Assembly: GCF_043099315.1 (NCBI RefSeq)
Contig: NZ_CP170746.1
Length of the DNA stretch: 64,000 nt
Strand: one strand, 5' to 3'
Source: Chlorogloeopsis fritschii
GTDB lineage: Bacteria; Cyanobacteriota; Cyanobacteriia; Cyanobacteriales; Nostocaceae
The notes below the pieces were generated by a model that saw only the letters and a list, made by a program, of their open reading frames with translations, was not told where the DNA came from and did not search any database. Positions 17,352 through 26,866 of this stretch are shown in pieces (positions within the stretch are counted from its first letter, which is position 1; each line of letters starts with the position of its first letter). Both the position numbers and the translations under genes were made by a program.

Positions 17352-18158
17352 ATGGTTCAAATCATCTGTTTAGCTAATTCTAAAAAATATGGCGATCGCT
17401 GCATTGCTGGCATTGAAAACTCTACAGGTAAATGGATTCGCCCCGTCACTAATCTAGAACACGGACAAGTTCCCAAAGAAATGTGTTTGGTGGATAATGA
17501 AGAGCCAAGATTGTTAGACATTTTAGAAATTCCACTTCTCGATACCTGTCCTGGCTATGAATACGAAAATCGCCTAATTGTGCATGGTAAATGGCAGCGT
17601 GTGGGGCAAGCTTCCATTGCTGATATACTTCAGTACTGCGAAGCAGAAATTCTTCACAGCCAATGGCAAACCTCTGTTCCTATTTCCTTTTTAGAATCAC
17701 TGCTTGAGCACCAAAGACGTACATTGCAACTGATGAGAACAACTAAATTTCAGGTTGATTACTGTGAAGGCACAAGAAAGTGGGAAGCTTCTATACTTAC
17801 AGCCAACGCACAAACAATCAGAGCTAAAATCACAGATTTAGCTTTGATTGATAAACTCAACCAAGGTACAACAATAGGAAATGAATGTTTAGTTACTATT
17901 AGTTTAGGACAGCCTTGGCGGAAAACAGACTTAGATGAATTTGCTTGTTGGAAACTGATTGCAGGCGTGATTGAATTATCTAAATCAGACTTGATTTGGA
18001 TGGAAATGCAACGACTGGGTTGGAGTCTAGCACAAGGGCGCTCCTACTTACACCAAACCTACAACAAGCGATCGCGTCAGGAATTGACTAGCACTGAAAT
18101 TACTGAGTTTTTAAATTACCTCAAATCCCTTCCTACTCCTTTCAACATAACAGTCTAG
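17352..18158 (+). CDS. Dual-OB-like domain protein of unknown function
   Basis: 268 residues starting MVQIICLANSKKYGDRCIAG with a following GKWIRPV motif, which resembles proteins labelled dual OB-containing domain in public annotation. A second half (about 130-265) carries VTISLGQPWRKTDLDEFACWKLIAGVI. OB folds usually bind nucleic acid or small ligands, so nucleic-acid recognition is possible. It follows the second DUF488 gene by 6 nt and is clearly in the same operon. I recognise the family only loosely; the pairing with DUF488 proteins is the firmest clue. Confidence 0.55.
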   Translation: MVQIICLANSKKYGDRCIAGIENSTGKWIRPVTNLEHGQVPKEMCLVDNEEPRLLDILEIPLLDTCPGYEYENRLIVHGKWQRVGQASIADILQYCEAEILHSQWQTSVPISFLESLLEHQRRTLQLMRTTKFQVDYCEGTRKWEASILTANAQTIRAKITDLALIDKLNQGTTIGNECLVTISLGQPWRKTDLDEFACWKLIAGVIELSKSDLIWMEMQRLGWSLAQGRSYLHQTYNKRSRQELTSTEITEFLNYLKSLPTPFNITV

Positions 18159-18229
18159 TTGCGATCGTCTCCCTTTTTAAACGAGCGATCGCATTGTTGT
18201 CTTTACAGGTGGTGTAAAGTGAACATTGA

Positions 18230-18384
18230 GCGTTGCTGAATTGAGGTATGAAATTTAAAAACCAGGCATTTAAAACTCTTACTCTCTGCGACTCTGCGTG
18301 ACGCCAGTTGCTACAACGCGGGGAACCCGCGCAACGCACTGGCTCCTCTGCGTGAGACACATTCATACTTTAAATCAGCAACGC
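18230..18384. mobile_element. MITE-like element with GCGTTGCTGA termini, copy 1
   Basis: 155 bp bounded by inverted GCGTTGCTGA / TCAGCAACGC and flanked by 10-bp direct repeats TGAACATTGA (18220-18229) and CGAACATTGA (18385-18394), one mismatch. It contains no ORF of note. A smaller palindromic repeat (GCCAGTTGC...GCACTGGC, 18302-18345) is nested inside it between two CTGCGTGA words. It lies between the stops of two convergent genes. Confidence 0.8.
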
Positions 18385-18398
18385 CGAACATTGAGCAA

Positions 18399-20939
18399 CT
18401 ATTTCGGAACTAGCTTGAGTGTAGCTGTAGTCTTTGCTGCAATACTCTTGTTCTCCCACAACATGGGATGATATTCAATTTTGCTCCAAGGAGCAATCAT
18501 ATCAGTGTAGTGCTTGTGGAAAGCGTGCCCTGACTGCCCAGGAGCGTGAATGGCTAACGAGTTATCCAAATTCGCCATATCTACTATCATCCGCATCGAA
18601 GGAATATCAGTCACCTGAAAAGAAGATTTATTTGCTCTCCAGCGGTTAGCATTGACGGTTTCCCCATTGCCTGCCGTGGTAAAAGAACCACGATTAAACA
18701 AAGCCTCAATCGGTGCCACCCCAGATTTGCCCAAAGTAGCATTAACAAAAGTGATAGTATGCAGCTTACCCCAGTTCCAGTTTTTAAAGTTTTTCCCTTG
18801 AATTTGTTCTAGCTCTGCCACTGCTTCTGTGAAAGCTTGCCGCAGAATGTAGTCGCGATTTTCAATGGCAGGAGTTTTGCTGTTATCCCACCAGTTACTA
18901 TTAGGCTGCTTCACTAAATTTTCCACCACAGCATACCAGCGATCGCCTCCATCAGGAAAGTACTTTTGAGGTAGTTGATCGTGGAAAGTATCGGCTAGCA
19001 AATGTTTCCAGAAAGTCTCAAATAAAGCCGCAGCAGGCGATGTCATTCCTAACTGCAAATCCCAATCTTGTAACAATTTTTGAGCTGCTTGCAGTTGGGG
19101 AGTATTGAAAGAGATAGCTTGCAGCAACGGTACTAACGTCTGAGCATTCAAATTGCGATTGTCACCTTGCATCTGCTGTATGTCGTTGACAGATAAAGGC
19201 TGAGTTTGCTGTTCAATCATCTCCACAATGCGTTTTGCTCGGTAGCCATAAACCCAGTCTTTAGTAATCACGTAAAGATATTCACTCCTTACTGAATTAT
19301 TGGCGGTAGCAATATAACCTTGAGGCGGATTGAAACTTTGGGGTAAATCCTCAAAATCGATATAGCCTTGCCACTCATATTTATCTGTCCAACCAGGAAC
19401 AGGATAACGTCCATCTCCCTGAGCGCGTATAGGGTATTTACCTGGCATCTGGTAGCCAATATTGCCTTCTACGTCAGCATAAACTAGATTTTGAGCAGGA
19501 ACATCAAAATTGCTAGCGGCAGTGCGAAACTCCTGCCAATTTTGAGCGCGATTCAGTTGGGCAATTGCATAGGCAAGTCTGGATGGTTCTAGAGCTGTCC
19601 ACCGCAAAGCAACGACATAGTTTTGTGGTAGATTGGAGTACTGAGTTGAATTAAATTCTTTCAAATTAGGTGCAACATCCGAAAGAATCGGCCCATGCCT
19701 GGTATAGCGCACCGTTTGTACAATCGGCTCGCTACCTGCAACTTGAATTGTTTGTTTCACAAGTTGCATATCCACCCATTTACCATTCACCTCATACTGA
19801 TTGGGGTTGTTTGGGTTGACTTTTTCGATGTACAAATCCATGACATCAGATTGAACATTCGTGACACCCCAAGCAATGCGATCGTTATGACCGATAATTA
19901 CCCCTAGCATTCCCGCGAAGGAGAAGCCAGTCACGTCATAAGGACACTCTTTACTTTTGGGTGTACAGTGCAAACCAACCTCATACCAAATAGAGGGCAT
20001 TTGCGCAGCTAGGTGAGGATCGTTTGCCAATATAGGTTTGCCTGTAGCCGTGCGCTTCCCAGATATAACCCAACTATTCGAGCCAATTCCTACTCCTGTT
20101 GAGCCGATTAGTTTCTCTAAAGCCAACATTGGTTTGCTAATTGACTCTAAAGCTTTTGTCACAAAATCTACAGAATAGTGGCTAGTGATTTCCAACTTTC
20201 GTTCGGCTTGTTTCTGTGCTCCTCTTTCATGTCTAAATCCAGGCAAAATCGTTGGCAGATTTTCAGGGTAAGGCGGAAAAAGTTCTTCTACCTGAGCAGG
20301 AGTGAGGGTTTTAAGCAAGATAGCGCGTTCTATTTCGCGATCCAAATTTCTACCCAAATCGTAAGCCATTACTTTACCCCAAGTTAGGGAGTGTAGCGGT
20401 TGCCAAGGTTCCGGTTTATACCCAGGATTGAGAAGCTTGAGGACTGCGTATTCTAAACTTAGGGCGCTGCCTTGACGCTGTTTGAGATAGGCATTGACAC
20501 CATCAGCATAAGCTTGCAGATTCGCTTTCATCTCTGCATCCATTTGCTGTATTTCTTGTTGCACCACCCTTGCCCAACCCATAGTCCGCAGATATCTGTC
20601 AGTCTCAACCTGGGAAGAACCAAACATTTCTGCCAACCGCCCAGAACCGATGTGTCGCCAAAAGTCCATTTGCCAAAAGCGGTCTTGAGCGTGTATGTAG
20701 CCCTGTGCTAAGAATAGATCGTAGGAATTGGTAGCGAAAATGTGGGGTATTCCCCATCGATCGCGCCGAACGGTAACTTCTGCTTTAATTCCAGGTAGTT
20801 GAATTGTGCCACTTTCTCTAGGAAAAGATTGACGGACAGTATAGGTGGCTAATCCCGCTAGCGAAAGCCACAAAACTAACAGTAAAATCACGATGATTTT
20901 TAGTCTTTTAGGCAACCAAAGTTTACCAAAGCTTTTCAT
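18399..20939 (-). CDS. Penicillin acylase family Ntn-hydrolase
   Basis: 846 residues. An N-terminal hydrophobic segment (about 12-32, after KRLK) is a signal or anchor for export. The A-chain has RDRWGIPHIFA and AQGYIHAQDRFWQMDFWRH. Ser287 in GIGSNSWVISGKRT is the predicted autoprocessing site and N-terminal nucleophile of the B-chain, followed by NDPHL and GHNDRIAWGVTN. Known relatives hydrolyse penicillins or acyl-homoserine lactones, so lactone quenching is a plausible role in a cyanobacterium; the substrate is not shown here. The gene is monocistronic and is bracketed by two related MITE copies in opposite orientation. Confidence 0.9.
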   Translation of the reverse strand: MKSFGKLWLPKRLKIIVILLLVLWLSLAGLATYTVRQSFPRESGTIQLPGIKAEVTVRRDRWGIPHIFATNSYDLFLAQGYIHAQDRFWQMDFWRHIGSGRLAEMFGSSQVETDRYLRTMGWARVVQQEIQQMDAEMKANLQAYADGVNAYLKQRQGSALSLEYAVLKLLNPGYKPEPWQPLHSLTWGKVMAYDLGRNLDREIERAILLKTLTPAQVEELFPPYPENLPTILPGFRHERGAQKQAERKLEITSHYSVDFVTKALESISKPMLALEKLIGSTGVGIGSNSWVISGKRTATGKPILANDPHLAAQMPSIWYEVGLHCTPKSKECPYDVTGFSFAGMLGVIIGHNDRIAWGVTNVQSDVMDLYIEKVNPNNPNQYEVNGKWVDMQLVKQTIQVAGSEPIVQTVRYTRHGPILSDVAPNLKEFNSTQYSNLPQNYVVALRWTALEPSRLAYAIAQLNRAQNWQEFRTAASNFDVPAQNLVYADVEGNIGYQMPGKYPIRAQGDGRYPVPGWTDKYEWQGYIDFEDLPQSFNPPQGYIATANNSVRSEYLYVITKDWVYGYRAKRIVEMIEQQTQPLSVNDIQQMQGDNRNLNAQTLVPLLQAISFNTPQLQAAQKLLQDWDLQLGMTSPAAALFETFWKHLLADTFHDQLPQKYFPDGGDRWYAVVENLVKQPNSNWWDNSKTPAIENRDYILRQAFTEAVAELEQIQGKNFKNWNWGKLHTITFVNATLGKSGVAPIEALFNRGSFTTAGNGETVNANRWRANKSSFQVTDIPSMRMIVDMANLDNSLAIHAPGQSGHAFHKHYTDMIAPWSKIEYHPMLWENKSIAAKTTATLKLVPK

Positions 20940-21017
20940 GTCAGCCTACTGTGGCATGGTTAGTAAAATTACGGTTATTATACTGCTCATACCAATTTTG
21001 GCTTTTAGTAAAAAACG

Positions 21018-21119
21018 GCGTTCATAATTGTGGGATAAATTTTATCTCACGCAGAGTCGCAGAGAGTAAGAGTTTTTATTTACAACATTTCTTCATTTCA
21101 TACTTCTATTCAGAAACGC
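21018..21119. mobile_element. MITE-like element, degenerate copy 2 (inverted)
   Basis: The right end reads TTCATACTTCTATTCAGAAACGC, matching the GCGTTGCTGAATTGAGGTATGAA terminus of copy 1 with few changes; the left end is eroded (GGCGTT). The interior contains TCTCACGCAGAGTCGCAGAG and AGTAAGAGTT, the reverse complement of the copy 1 interior. Flanks share TAAAAAA, perhaps a decayed target duplication. Lies between the penicillin acylase start and the ABC exporter stop. Confidence 0.6.
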
Positions 21120-21134
21120 TTAAAAAAGTAAGCA

Positions 21135-22928
21135 TTAATGAACCCCGGTTTGCACGTGCCAGAATCCTGCATAGATGCCATCAAGCGCTAGTAATTCCTC
21201 ATGCGTACCTTGCTCAACAATTTGACCATTATCCATCACACATATGCAATGACTGTTGCGAATCGTGGAAAGACGATGAGCGATCGCAATCGTAGTTCTA
21301 TTAATAGTAATCTTGTCTAAAGAGCGCTGAATTGCTGCTTCTGTCTCATTATCTACCGCAGATGTCGCCTCATCTAAAATCAAAATTGGTGGATTTTTCA
21401 CAACTGCTCTAGCTATAGCGATACGTTGGCGTTGTCCCCCAGATAACTTTTGTCCTCGTTCCCCGACTATTGTTTCATAACCTTGAGGAAGCCGCATAAT
21501 AAAATCATGGGCTTCAGCTATTTTTGCAGCATTGATAATCGCTTCATCTGTAGCATCAAAAGTACCGTAGGCAATATTTTCTGCCACTGTACCATGAAAT
21601 AAAAATACATCTTGACTAACTAAACCAATGCTACGACGCAAATCAGATAAATTCAATTTTTGAATATCAATTCCATCAATAGTAATTACACCATTAGAAG
21701 TATCATAAAAACGCAGTAATAATTTAACTAATGTGCTTTTACCCGAACCAGTTGAACCAACAATAGCAATAGTTTTTCCGGCAGGAATATGCAAAGATAA
21801 ATTCTTAATTATTGTTTCACGATTTTGATAGGCAAAAGTAACATTTTTATATTCAACTTCACCCCGTACTTTTTCAACAAATAAAGGTATATCTCCTGTC
21901 GTAATTTGGATGGGAGTATCTAACAAATCCATAACGCGCTTCGTAGAAGCCATCGCTCGTTGATATCTATCAAAAGTTTCTCCTAAAAATACCAACGGCC
22001 ACAACAACCTTTGTACTAAAACCAATAAAACACTATAATTACCTATAGATATTCTTCCTGCATATGCTGCCATCCCTCCCAAAAATAATAAAGCCGTGAA
22101 TCCGACTAAAACCAACATTCTAATTACGGGGATAAACGCGGCAGAAAGTTTAATTGCTTTGGCGTTACTTTTTTTATAAGCCTCACTTTCATTTGCTAAT
22201 CTTGCACTCTCATAATTTTCAGCAGTATAACTTTTAATTGTACTAATTCCACTGATATTATTTGCTAAACGAGAGTTCAGAAAACTGACTTTTTCTCTGA
22301 CATCAGCATAACGAGGTTCGAGACGTCTTTGATATACCAGAGAACCCCAGAGAATAAATGGCATTGGCAACATTGCTGCTATGGTGATGCTAGGAGGTAA
22401 AATAAAGAGCGCACCACCAATTAAAATTATGAATGAAGTAGTTACTTGAATAATTTCATTTGCTCCCCCATTTAAAAAATCTTCAAGTTGGTTGATATCA
22501 TCACTCAAAATAGACATCAAACCACCTGTACTACTGTCTTCAAAATAAGCCGATTCTAAATGTTGTAAATGATTGTAGGCATCTAAGCGTAAATTATGTT
22601 GGATATTTTGGGCTAAATTCCGCCAAAGCCTGTCATAGGCATACTGAGAAAGCGATTCAAATACCCAAACAATAACAGTGATTAGTGAAAGTAAGGCAAA
22701 TTGCCATAATACATCTCTAATTCCTAATTTACCTATGAAGGAATTTTGTTGCTGTACTAATATATCTACAGCAACACCGATTAACCAAGGTGGTGCTAAA
22801 TCTAAAATTGTATTAATAATAGAATAGGTTGAGGCCTGATAAATTTGTGAGCGATAATTTTGTCCGTAGTTAAGTAAGCGTTGAAGGGGAGAGCGTTTAT
22901 TTGTTGTTTGATATGGTTTTGATGTCAT
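21135..22928 (-). CDS. ABC exporter (permease-ATPase fusion)
   Basis: 597 residues, a typical half-transporter of the MsbA/LmrA type. Residues 1-330 hold about six membrane helices; residues 355-597 hold the ATPase. Walker A is GSTGSGKST (391-399), the Q-loop is SQDVFLFHGTVAENI, the signature is LSGGQRQRIAIARA, Walker B is ILILDEATSAVD and the switch His is IAHRLSTI. It would act as a homodimer or with a partner encoded elsewhere. No neighbour reveals the substrate; lipid, peptide or drug export are all possible. It runs opposite to the Ca2+ antiporter gene, from which it is separated by a 537-bp spacer. Confidence 0.92.
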   Translation of the reverse strand: MTSKPYQTTNKRSPLQRLLNYGQNYRSQIYQASTYSIINTILDLAPPWLIGVAVDILVQQQNSFIGKLGIRDVLWQFALLSLITVIVWVFESLSQYAYDRLWRNLAQNIQHNLRLDAYNHLQHLESAYFEDSSTGGLMSILSDDINQLEDFLNGGANEIIQVTTSFIILIGGALFILPPSITIAAMLPMPFILWGSLVYQRRLEPRYADVREKVSFLNSRLANNISGISTIKSYTAENYESARLANESEAYKKSNAKAIKLSAAFIPVIRMLVLVGFTALLFLGGMAAYAGRISIGNYSVLLVLVQRLLWPLVFLGETFDRYQRAMASTKRVMDLLDTPIQITTGDIPLFVEKVRGEVEYKNVTFAYQNRETIIKNLSLHIPAGKTIAIVGSTGSGKSTLVKLLLRFYDTSNGVITIDGIDIQKLNLSDLRRSIGLVSQDVFLFHGTVAENIAYGTFDATDEAIINAAKIAEAHDFIMRLPQGYETIVGERGQKLSGGQRQRIAIARAVVKNPPILILDEATSAVDNETEAAIQRSLDKITINRTTIAIAHRLSTIRNSHCICVMDNGQIVEQGTHEELLALDGIYAGFWHVQTGVH

Positions 22929-23465
22929 TATAATAACTAGAAATTTTAGTCTTCTGTTTTACTTAGCCATTGAAATTGCAGTTACCAAAATACGTAAAGT
23001 CTACTATTTTTTGGTATGTAAGTCTATCCAAAAACGGCAAAATATTATCCTAATTAGGTAATTTTTAGTAAATTTAGCGGTTCATACACAAAAAAGTGAT
23101 AAAAAAGTTACGAAGTAGCACTACGGAGAATTCTGGATGTGGCGAGATTCAATTTTTACAAGCTATTTCAACAATTTCCATTATACTATTTGAGCTATTG
23201 ACAAATCCTCCAGAAAATGCAGGTAAATACAAATTTGACTCAGTGGCTGTTTGTTAAATCATAATTATAGAAGTAAAGTATATCCACGGCGGCAATTATC
23301 CATCTTTAGCTAGTTAGCTATATTTAACGCTGCATATAAAATACTGTTGGAAAATCAGATTTCTATACTGGTGAGTTGCTTAGTAATTGTTACAGACAAG
23401 ACAATTGCTTTGATTTAATTCAGTGAGATTTTGTGCTAACTAGTCATTATTAGAGTTCTATACTG
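22929..23465. other. Divergent spacer with no gene seen
   Basis: 537 bp between the ABC exporter and the antiporter. It is AT-rich and must hold both promoters. I found no ORF with family support, no strong palindrome and no member of the repeat families seen elsewhere in the window. Confidence 0.6.
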
Positions 23466-24587
23466 ATGTCAAATCTACTCAAAAACATACAAACTAAAAA
23501 TCTAATTTCAATAGGTTTGCTAGTTTTTATTCCGATTGCAATTGTCACAGAAAAGTTAGACTGGGATGCATTAATAGTGTTTGGACTATCAGCGATTGCA
23601 ATTATTCCCTTAGCAATCTGGTTGAGTAGAGCAACAGAAGAGATTGCTGTGGTTTTAGGGCCTTCTATCGGAGGTTTGTTAAATGCAGTATTCGGTAATG
23701 CAACTGAGTTAATCATTGCTTTAGTAGCTCTCAAAGAAGGCTTGGTAGATATTGTAAAAGCCAGCATTACTGGAACAATTATCAGTAATCTACTACTGGT
23801 AATGGGTCTATCTATGCTGTTGGGTGGGCTACGTTACAAAGAGCAGACTTTTCAGCCAATGGCCGCGCGAGTCAATGGTTCTACAATGACACTGGCAGTC
23901 ACTGCAATTGTCCTGCCTGCGATGGTGATCACCACATCTAATGTTGTTGAGCCAAGTGCTATTACCAACTTGTCGATTTTTGTAGCGGTTGTTTTAATTG
24001 TAGTTTATGGCTTGACGCTGTTGTTTTCTTTGAAGACTCACAGCTACCTCTACGATGTTGGGGTTGTAGAACTAGAAGATAAGGTTTCTTTAGAACAAAC
24101 CACAGAAGCAGATAAGCATTCAAAGCCAAATTTGGCTCTTTGGGTTGGTATTTTGCTTGCAGCAACCATTGGTGTAGCCTTCGTGTCGGAGATTTTTGTT
24201 GGTGCAGTTGAACAAGCAACAAAGGGACTAGGATTGACGCCTCTATTTACCGGAGTAATTTTGTTACCACTAATTGGAGGTGCAGCCGAATACGTAACCG
24301 CTGTCCGAGTAGCAATGAAGAACAACATGGATTTGTCAGTGTCTGTAGCAATGGGGTCGAGTTTACTAGTTGCTTTGTTAGTTGCACCAATCCTTGTGCT
24401 AGTTGGGCAGCTAATTGGACAACCAATGGATTTAAACTTTAACTTGTTTGAGGTTGTTGCAGTCATTATTGCTGTAGTCATTGCCAATCTAATTAGTTTA
24501 GATGGTCGCTCCAATTGGTTAGAGGGGATGTTGCTGCTTGCAACCTATGCTGTAGTTGGGGCTGCCTTTTACTTCCACCCAGTTTGA
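23466..24587 (+). CDS. cax: Calcium/proton antiporter (CaCA family)
   Basis: 373 residues with about eleven hydrophobic helices. The two alpha repeats that form the cation pathway are clear: VFGNATELIIALVALKEGLV near 75-95 and GGAAEYVTAVRVAMKNNMDL near 270-295, with the acidic Glu in each. An acidic loop (EDKVSLEQTTEAD, about 200-215) separates the halves, as in CAX exchangers. It moves Ca2+ out of the cytoplasm against H+. The ATG at 23466 directly precedes the first helix. Monocistronic and convergent with the iron-binding-protein gene, 19 bp apart. Confidence 0.92.
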   Translation: MSNLLKNIQTKNLISIGLLVFIPIAIVTEKLDWDALIVFGLSAIAIIPLAIWLSRATEEIAVVLGPSIGGLLNAVFGNATELIIALVALKEGLVDIVKASITGTIISNLLLVMGLSMLLGGLRYKEQTFQPMAARVNGSTMTLAVTAIVLPAMVITTSNVVEPSAITNLSIFVAVVLIVVYGLTLLFSLKTHSYLYDVGVVELEDKVSLEQTTEADKHSKPNLALWVGILLAATIGVAFVSEIFVGAVEQATKGLGLTPLFTGVILLPLIGGAAEYVTAVRVAMKNNMDLSVSVAMGSSLLVALLVAPILVLVGQLIGQPMDLNFNLFEVVAVIIAVVIANLISLDGRSNWLEGMLLLATYAVVGAAFYFHPV

Positions 24588-24606
24588 GTGCTAGTTTAGG
24601 CATGGG

Positions 24607-25572
24607 TTAAGGTGTATTGACAAGGTATTTTTCGAGGTCATCAAGGATAGCATTAATCGCGAAAATATCTGATTCATGCCAATGTTCGCCGACAAAATAG
24701 ACTCGATCGCGTTGAACGGCGTTAAGCCATTGCCACAAGGGTTTGTGTTTAAGATTCTCCAATTTTGTCTTGTCACCATAAAATTCCAAAGATACAAGAA
24801 ACAGAACATCCCCATCAATCTTAGGTATGGTTTCTTCCGAGATATTTTCTATGTAGAAGAAATCTCCTGTTTGCGATCGCGGACGTTGCAATCCAATATC
24901 TTTGAGAATCGTTCCCGAATAATGCTTTTCTCCGTATGCCGTAAATAGATTTTCTCCAGTTACATCTGCAACGGATATCCTTAGGGTATGGCGACGCTCT
25001 CCCAGAGCTTGCTTGAGTTTTTCAATCCGTTGCCAGTAATTATCCATAAATTGCTGACTAATATTCTCTTTGCCTAATATCTGAGCAAGTTCTTCTAGTT
25101 GCTTTTTCCAACCAAGGGGAGGCCAAGGATAGTTTAGTACAACAGTAGGTGCAATTTGTGACAACTGTTCATAAATATCTTTCATGTAAGAGTTAGATAA
25201 GATTAAGTCGGGTTTAAGTCGCAAAATCTTTTCTAAATTAGGAGAATCATAGCTCCCAACAAACTCTACTTGCTCAACTTTGCCTTGAAGATATTTGGGA
25301 AGCTGGGAACCGAGTTCATATGCCGAGCCAATAGGTTTGATACCCAATATCCAGCTATTTACTAAAGTATCAGGTCTTAGAGTTACGACTCGTTGAGGAT
25401 TGCGAGGAATGCAGGTTTCACCCATTGTATGTTGCACGACTCGACAGTCTTCAACTTGCAGTTTGTGATTTGTAACACGAGTATTGTTAATCGTACTGCA
25501 AGCTACAATCAGTGTTGCCGTTAAGACTCCCAAAAACAGTAGATAGATGAGGCGGCGTAGAGAGATTTTCAC
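24607..25572 (-). CDS. Iron-siderophore ABC transporter substrate-binding lipoprotein
   Basis: 321 residues. The signal peptide has a lipobox LIVACS (Cys25), so the protein is anchored outside the inner membrane. The PRNPQRVVTLRPDTL entry, the GSYDSPNLEKILRLKPDLIL block and the C-terminal LKHKPLWQWLNAVQRDRVYFV are typical of FecB/FhuD-like class III binding proteins. It would deliver a ferric siderophore to an ABC permease, none of which is present here. The gene sits 14 bp after the ruined TonB receptor on the same strand and probably shared its transcript. It appears intact, so it may be an orphan that still serves a permease elsewhere. Confidence 0.88.
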   Translation of the reverse strand: MKISLRRLIYLLFLGVLTATLIVACSTINNTRVTNHKLQVEDCRVVQHTMGETCIPRNPQRVVTLRPDTLVNSWILGIKPIGSAYELGSQLPKYLQGKVEQVEFVGSYDSPNLEKILRLKPDLILSNSYMKDIYEQLSQIAPTVVLNYPWPPLGWKKQLEELAQILGKENISQQFMDNYWQRIEKLKQALGERRHTLRISVADVTGENLFTAYGEKHYSGTILKDIGLQRPRSQTGDFFYIENISEETIPKIDGDVLFLVSLEFYGDKTKLENLKHKPLWQWLNAVQRDRVYFVGEHWHESDIFAINAILDDLEKYLVNTP

Positions 25573-25586
25573 GAATTGCTAACTCC

Positions 25587-26650
25587 TCAAAACCGCCATG
25601 AAAGTGTTCCCTGTACAGTGAATGGTTCCGCTGGGAAAACGTTAAGCCGATCGTAAGCAGATTCAAAATAGTCTACATCAAACAAATTCCGAAAGTTCAA
25701 TGATGCCCTGAACTGTCCGCGGTTATAGAAGATAGCAGCATCTGTGCGAAAATAGCTGGGTAACGTAAATGAATTTTCTAAATCCCCTTGGCGATCGCCT
25801 ACGTAGAAAAATCCTAATCCAAAGCCCAATCCTCTCAAGTCACCTTCTTGCAGTTCGTAGCTCGTCCATAAATTGAAGCTATGTTTTGGTACGTTATACA
25901 AACGATTACCAGGTTCAAATGTGTTATCTTCTGTGATTCGCGCATCGGTATAAGCATAGCCTGCAATCACGTTCCATCCTGGTAAGATTTCTCCTCCAAA
26001 GTTCAATTCAATACCACGACTATTTTGTTCACCTGTTTGAATCGAAAAGCCTGGATTGCTTAGATCATCAGTTGTGACGTTAGAACGAGTGAGATCGTAA
26101 AATGCGAGAGTCGCGGAGAGTCTGTTGTTAATATCTGCTTTAACCCCAACCTCATACTGTGTCCCTCGTTCTGGCTGAAATTGTTCGCCATCAATCAATC
26201 TGCCAATGCTTGGCGCAAACGAGCGACTATAGCTGGCATAGAGCGAAATTGGTTGAATTGGTTGATAGACAATCCCCACACGAGGACTAAAGGCATTTCC
26301 AGATTGAAATTCTTCTGTTTCATTGATGAAATCTCTGTTCGTCTGCTCGAAGAAATCTAATCTGCCGCAGCAGGGCCTCTGAGAACTTCAATTCGTTCAA
26401 TATTAGCAAAATTTGCTGCTTTACCTCCCCCTTGTAAATATCTCAATCCATTCCTGGTGAAATTACCTGCACCGTCAGAAACTTCAAACCCTCGAATCGT
26501 AAAAGTGGCAAATTGATTAAAGTAACTAGGAGCAGTCTGAGTTACACCACTGATATTTCTGAGTGCATCATTGAGAGTAGTAACTTGCTGTTCTTCTAAC
26601 ACTCGTTGTGGCACTACTTGAATCGAAGCGGGAATATCTCGTAAAGGCGA
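25587..26650 (-). pseudogene. TonB-dependent siderophore receptor, truncated with internal deletion
   Basis: The sequence starts abruptly in the plug with PLRDIPASIQVVPQRVLEEQ and runs to IERIEVLRGPAAAD-stop. Within the same few bases (near 26366) it jumps, in another frame, to GRLDFFEQTNRDFINETEEF and then the rest of the barrel, ending at the proper C-terminal Phe (VQGTLSWRF). Signal peptide, TonB box and the first half of the barrel are missing. Roughly 345 residues remain where intact receptors have 700 or more (family knowledge). The upstream break coincides with a transposon terminus at 26658-26668. It cannot make a functional channel. Confidence 0.88.
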
Positions 26651-26668
26651 TCAGTGATTCAGCAACGC

Positions 26669-26866
26669 CCGATTTCTAGGTATGGTTGTTGATGATAGCA
26701 TTGAGATGTAATTTTCGGAGCTAAACCACTGCCGTGGAAAATATACTGTCCGCCACCTGTGGATGTATGTTTATCTTCGTGTGTTCCTGAAAAATGAAAG
26801 TGGTAACTTATGCAGCATTCTTTCTCCGGATCTTCAAAAATTATGCGATCGCATAAGCGCAAATTA
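26669..26866 (-). pseudogene. AraC-family regulator fragment, second piece
   Basis: Read from 26866 downwards the frame gives NLRLCDRIIFEDPEKECC, SYHFHFSGTHEDKHTSTGGG, QYIFHGSGLAP and HQQPYLEIG. This continues the N-terminal domain of the AraC-type regulator that starts at 28603; joining ...LELVISL-I with NLRLCDR... across the TnpB element restores one continuous frame. It stops at 26668, where the GCGTTGCTGA transposon end begins, so the DNA-binding half is lost. Regulators of this type (PchR-like) normally control siderophore receptors in cyanobacteria. Confidence 0.8.

Noticed and set aside
24050..24514. 154-residue antisense frame in the antiporter gene
   Set aside because: Mirror of the hydrophobic helices, giving Ser/Thr-rich nonsense; no family.
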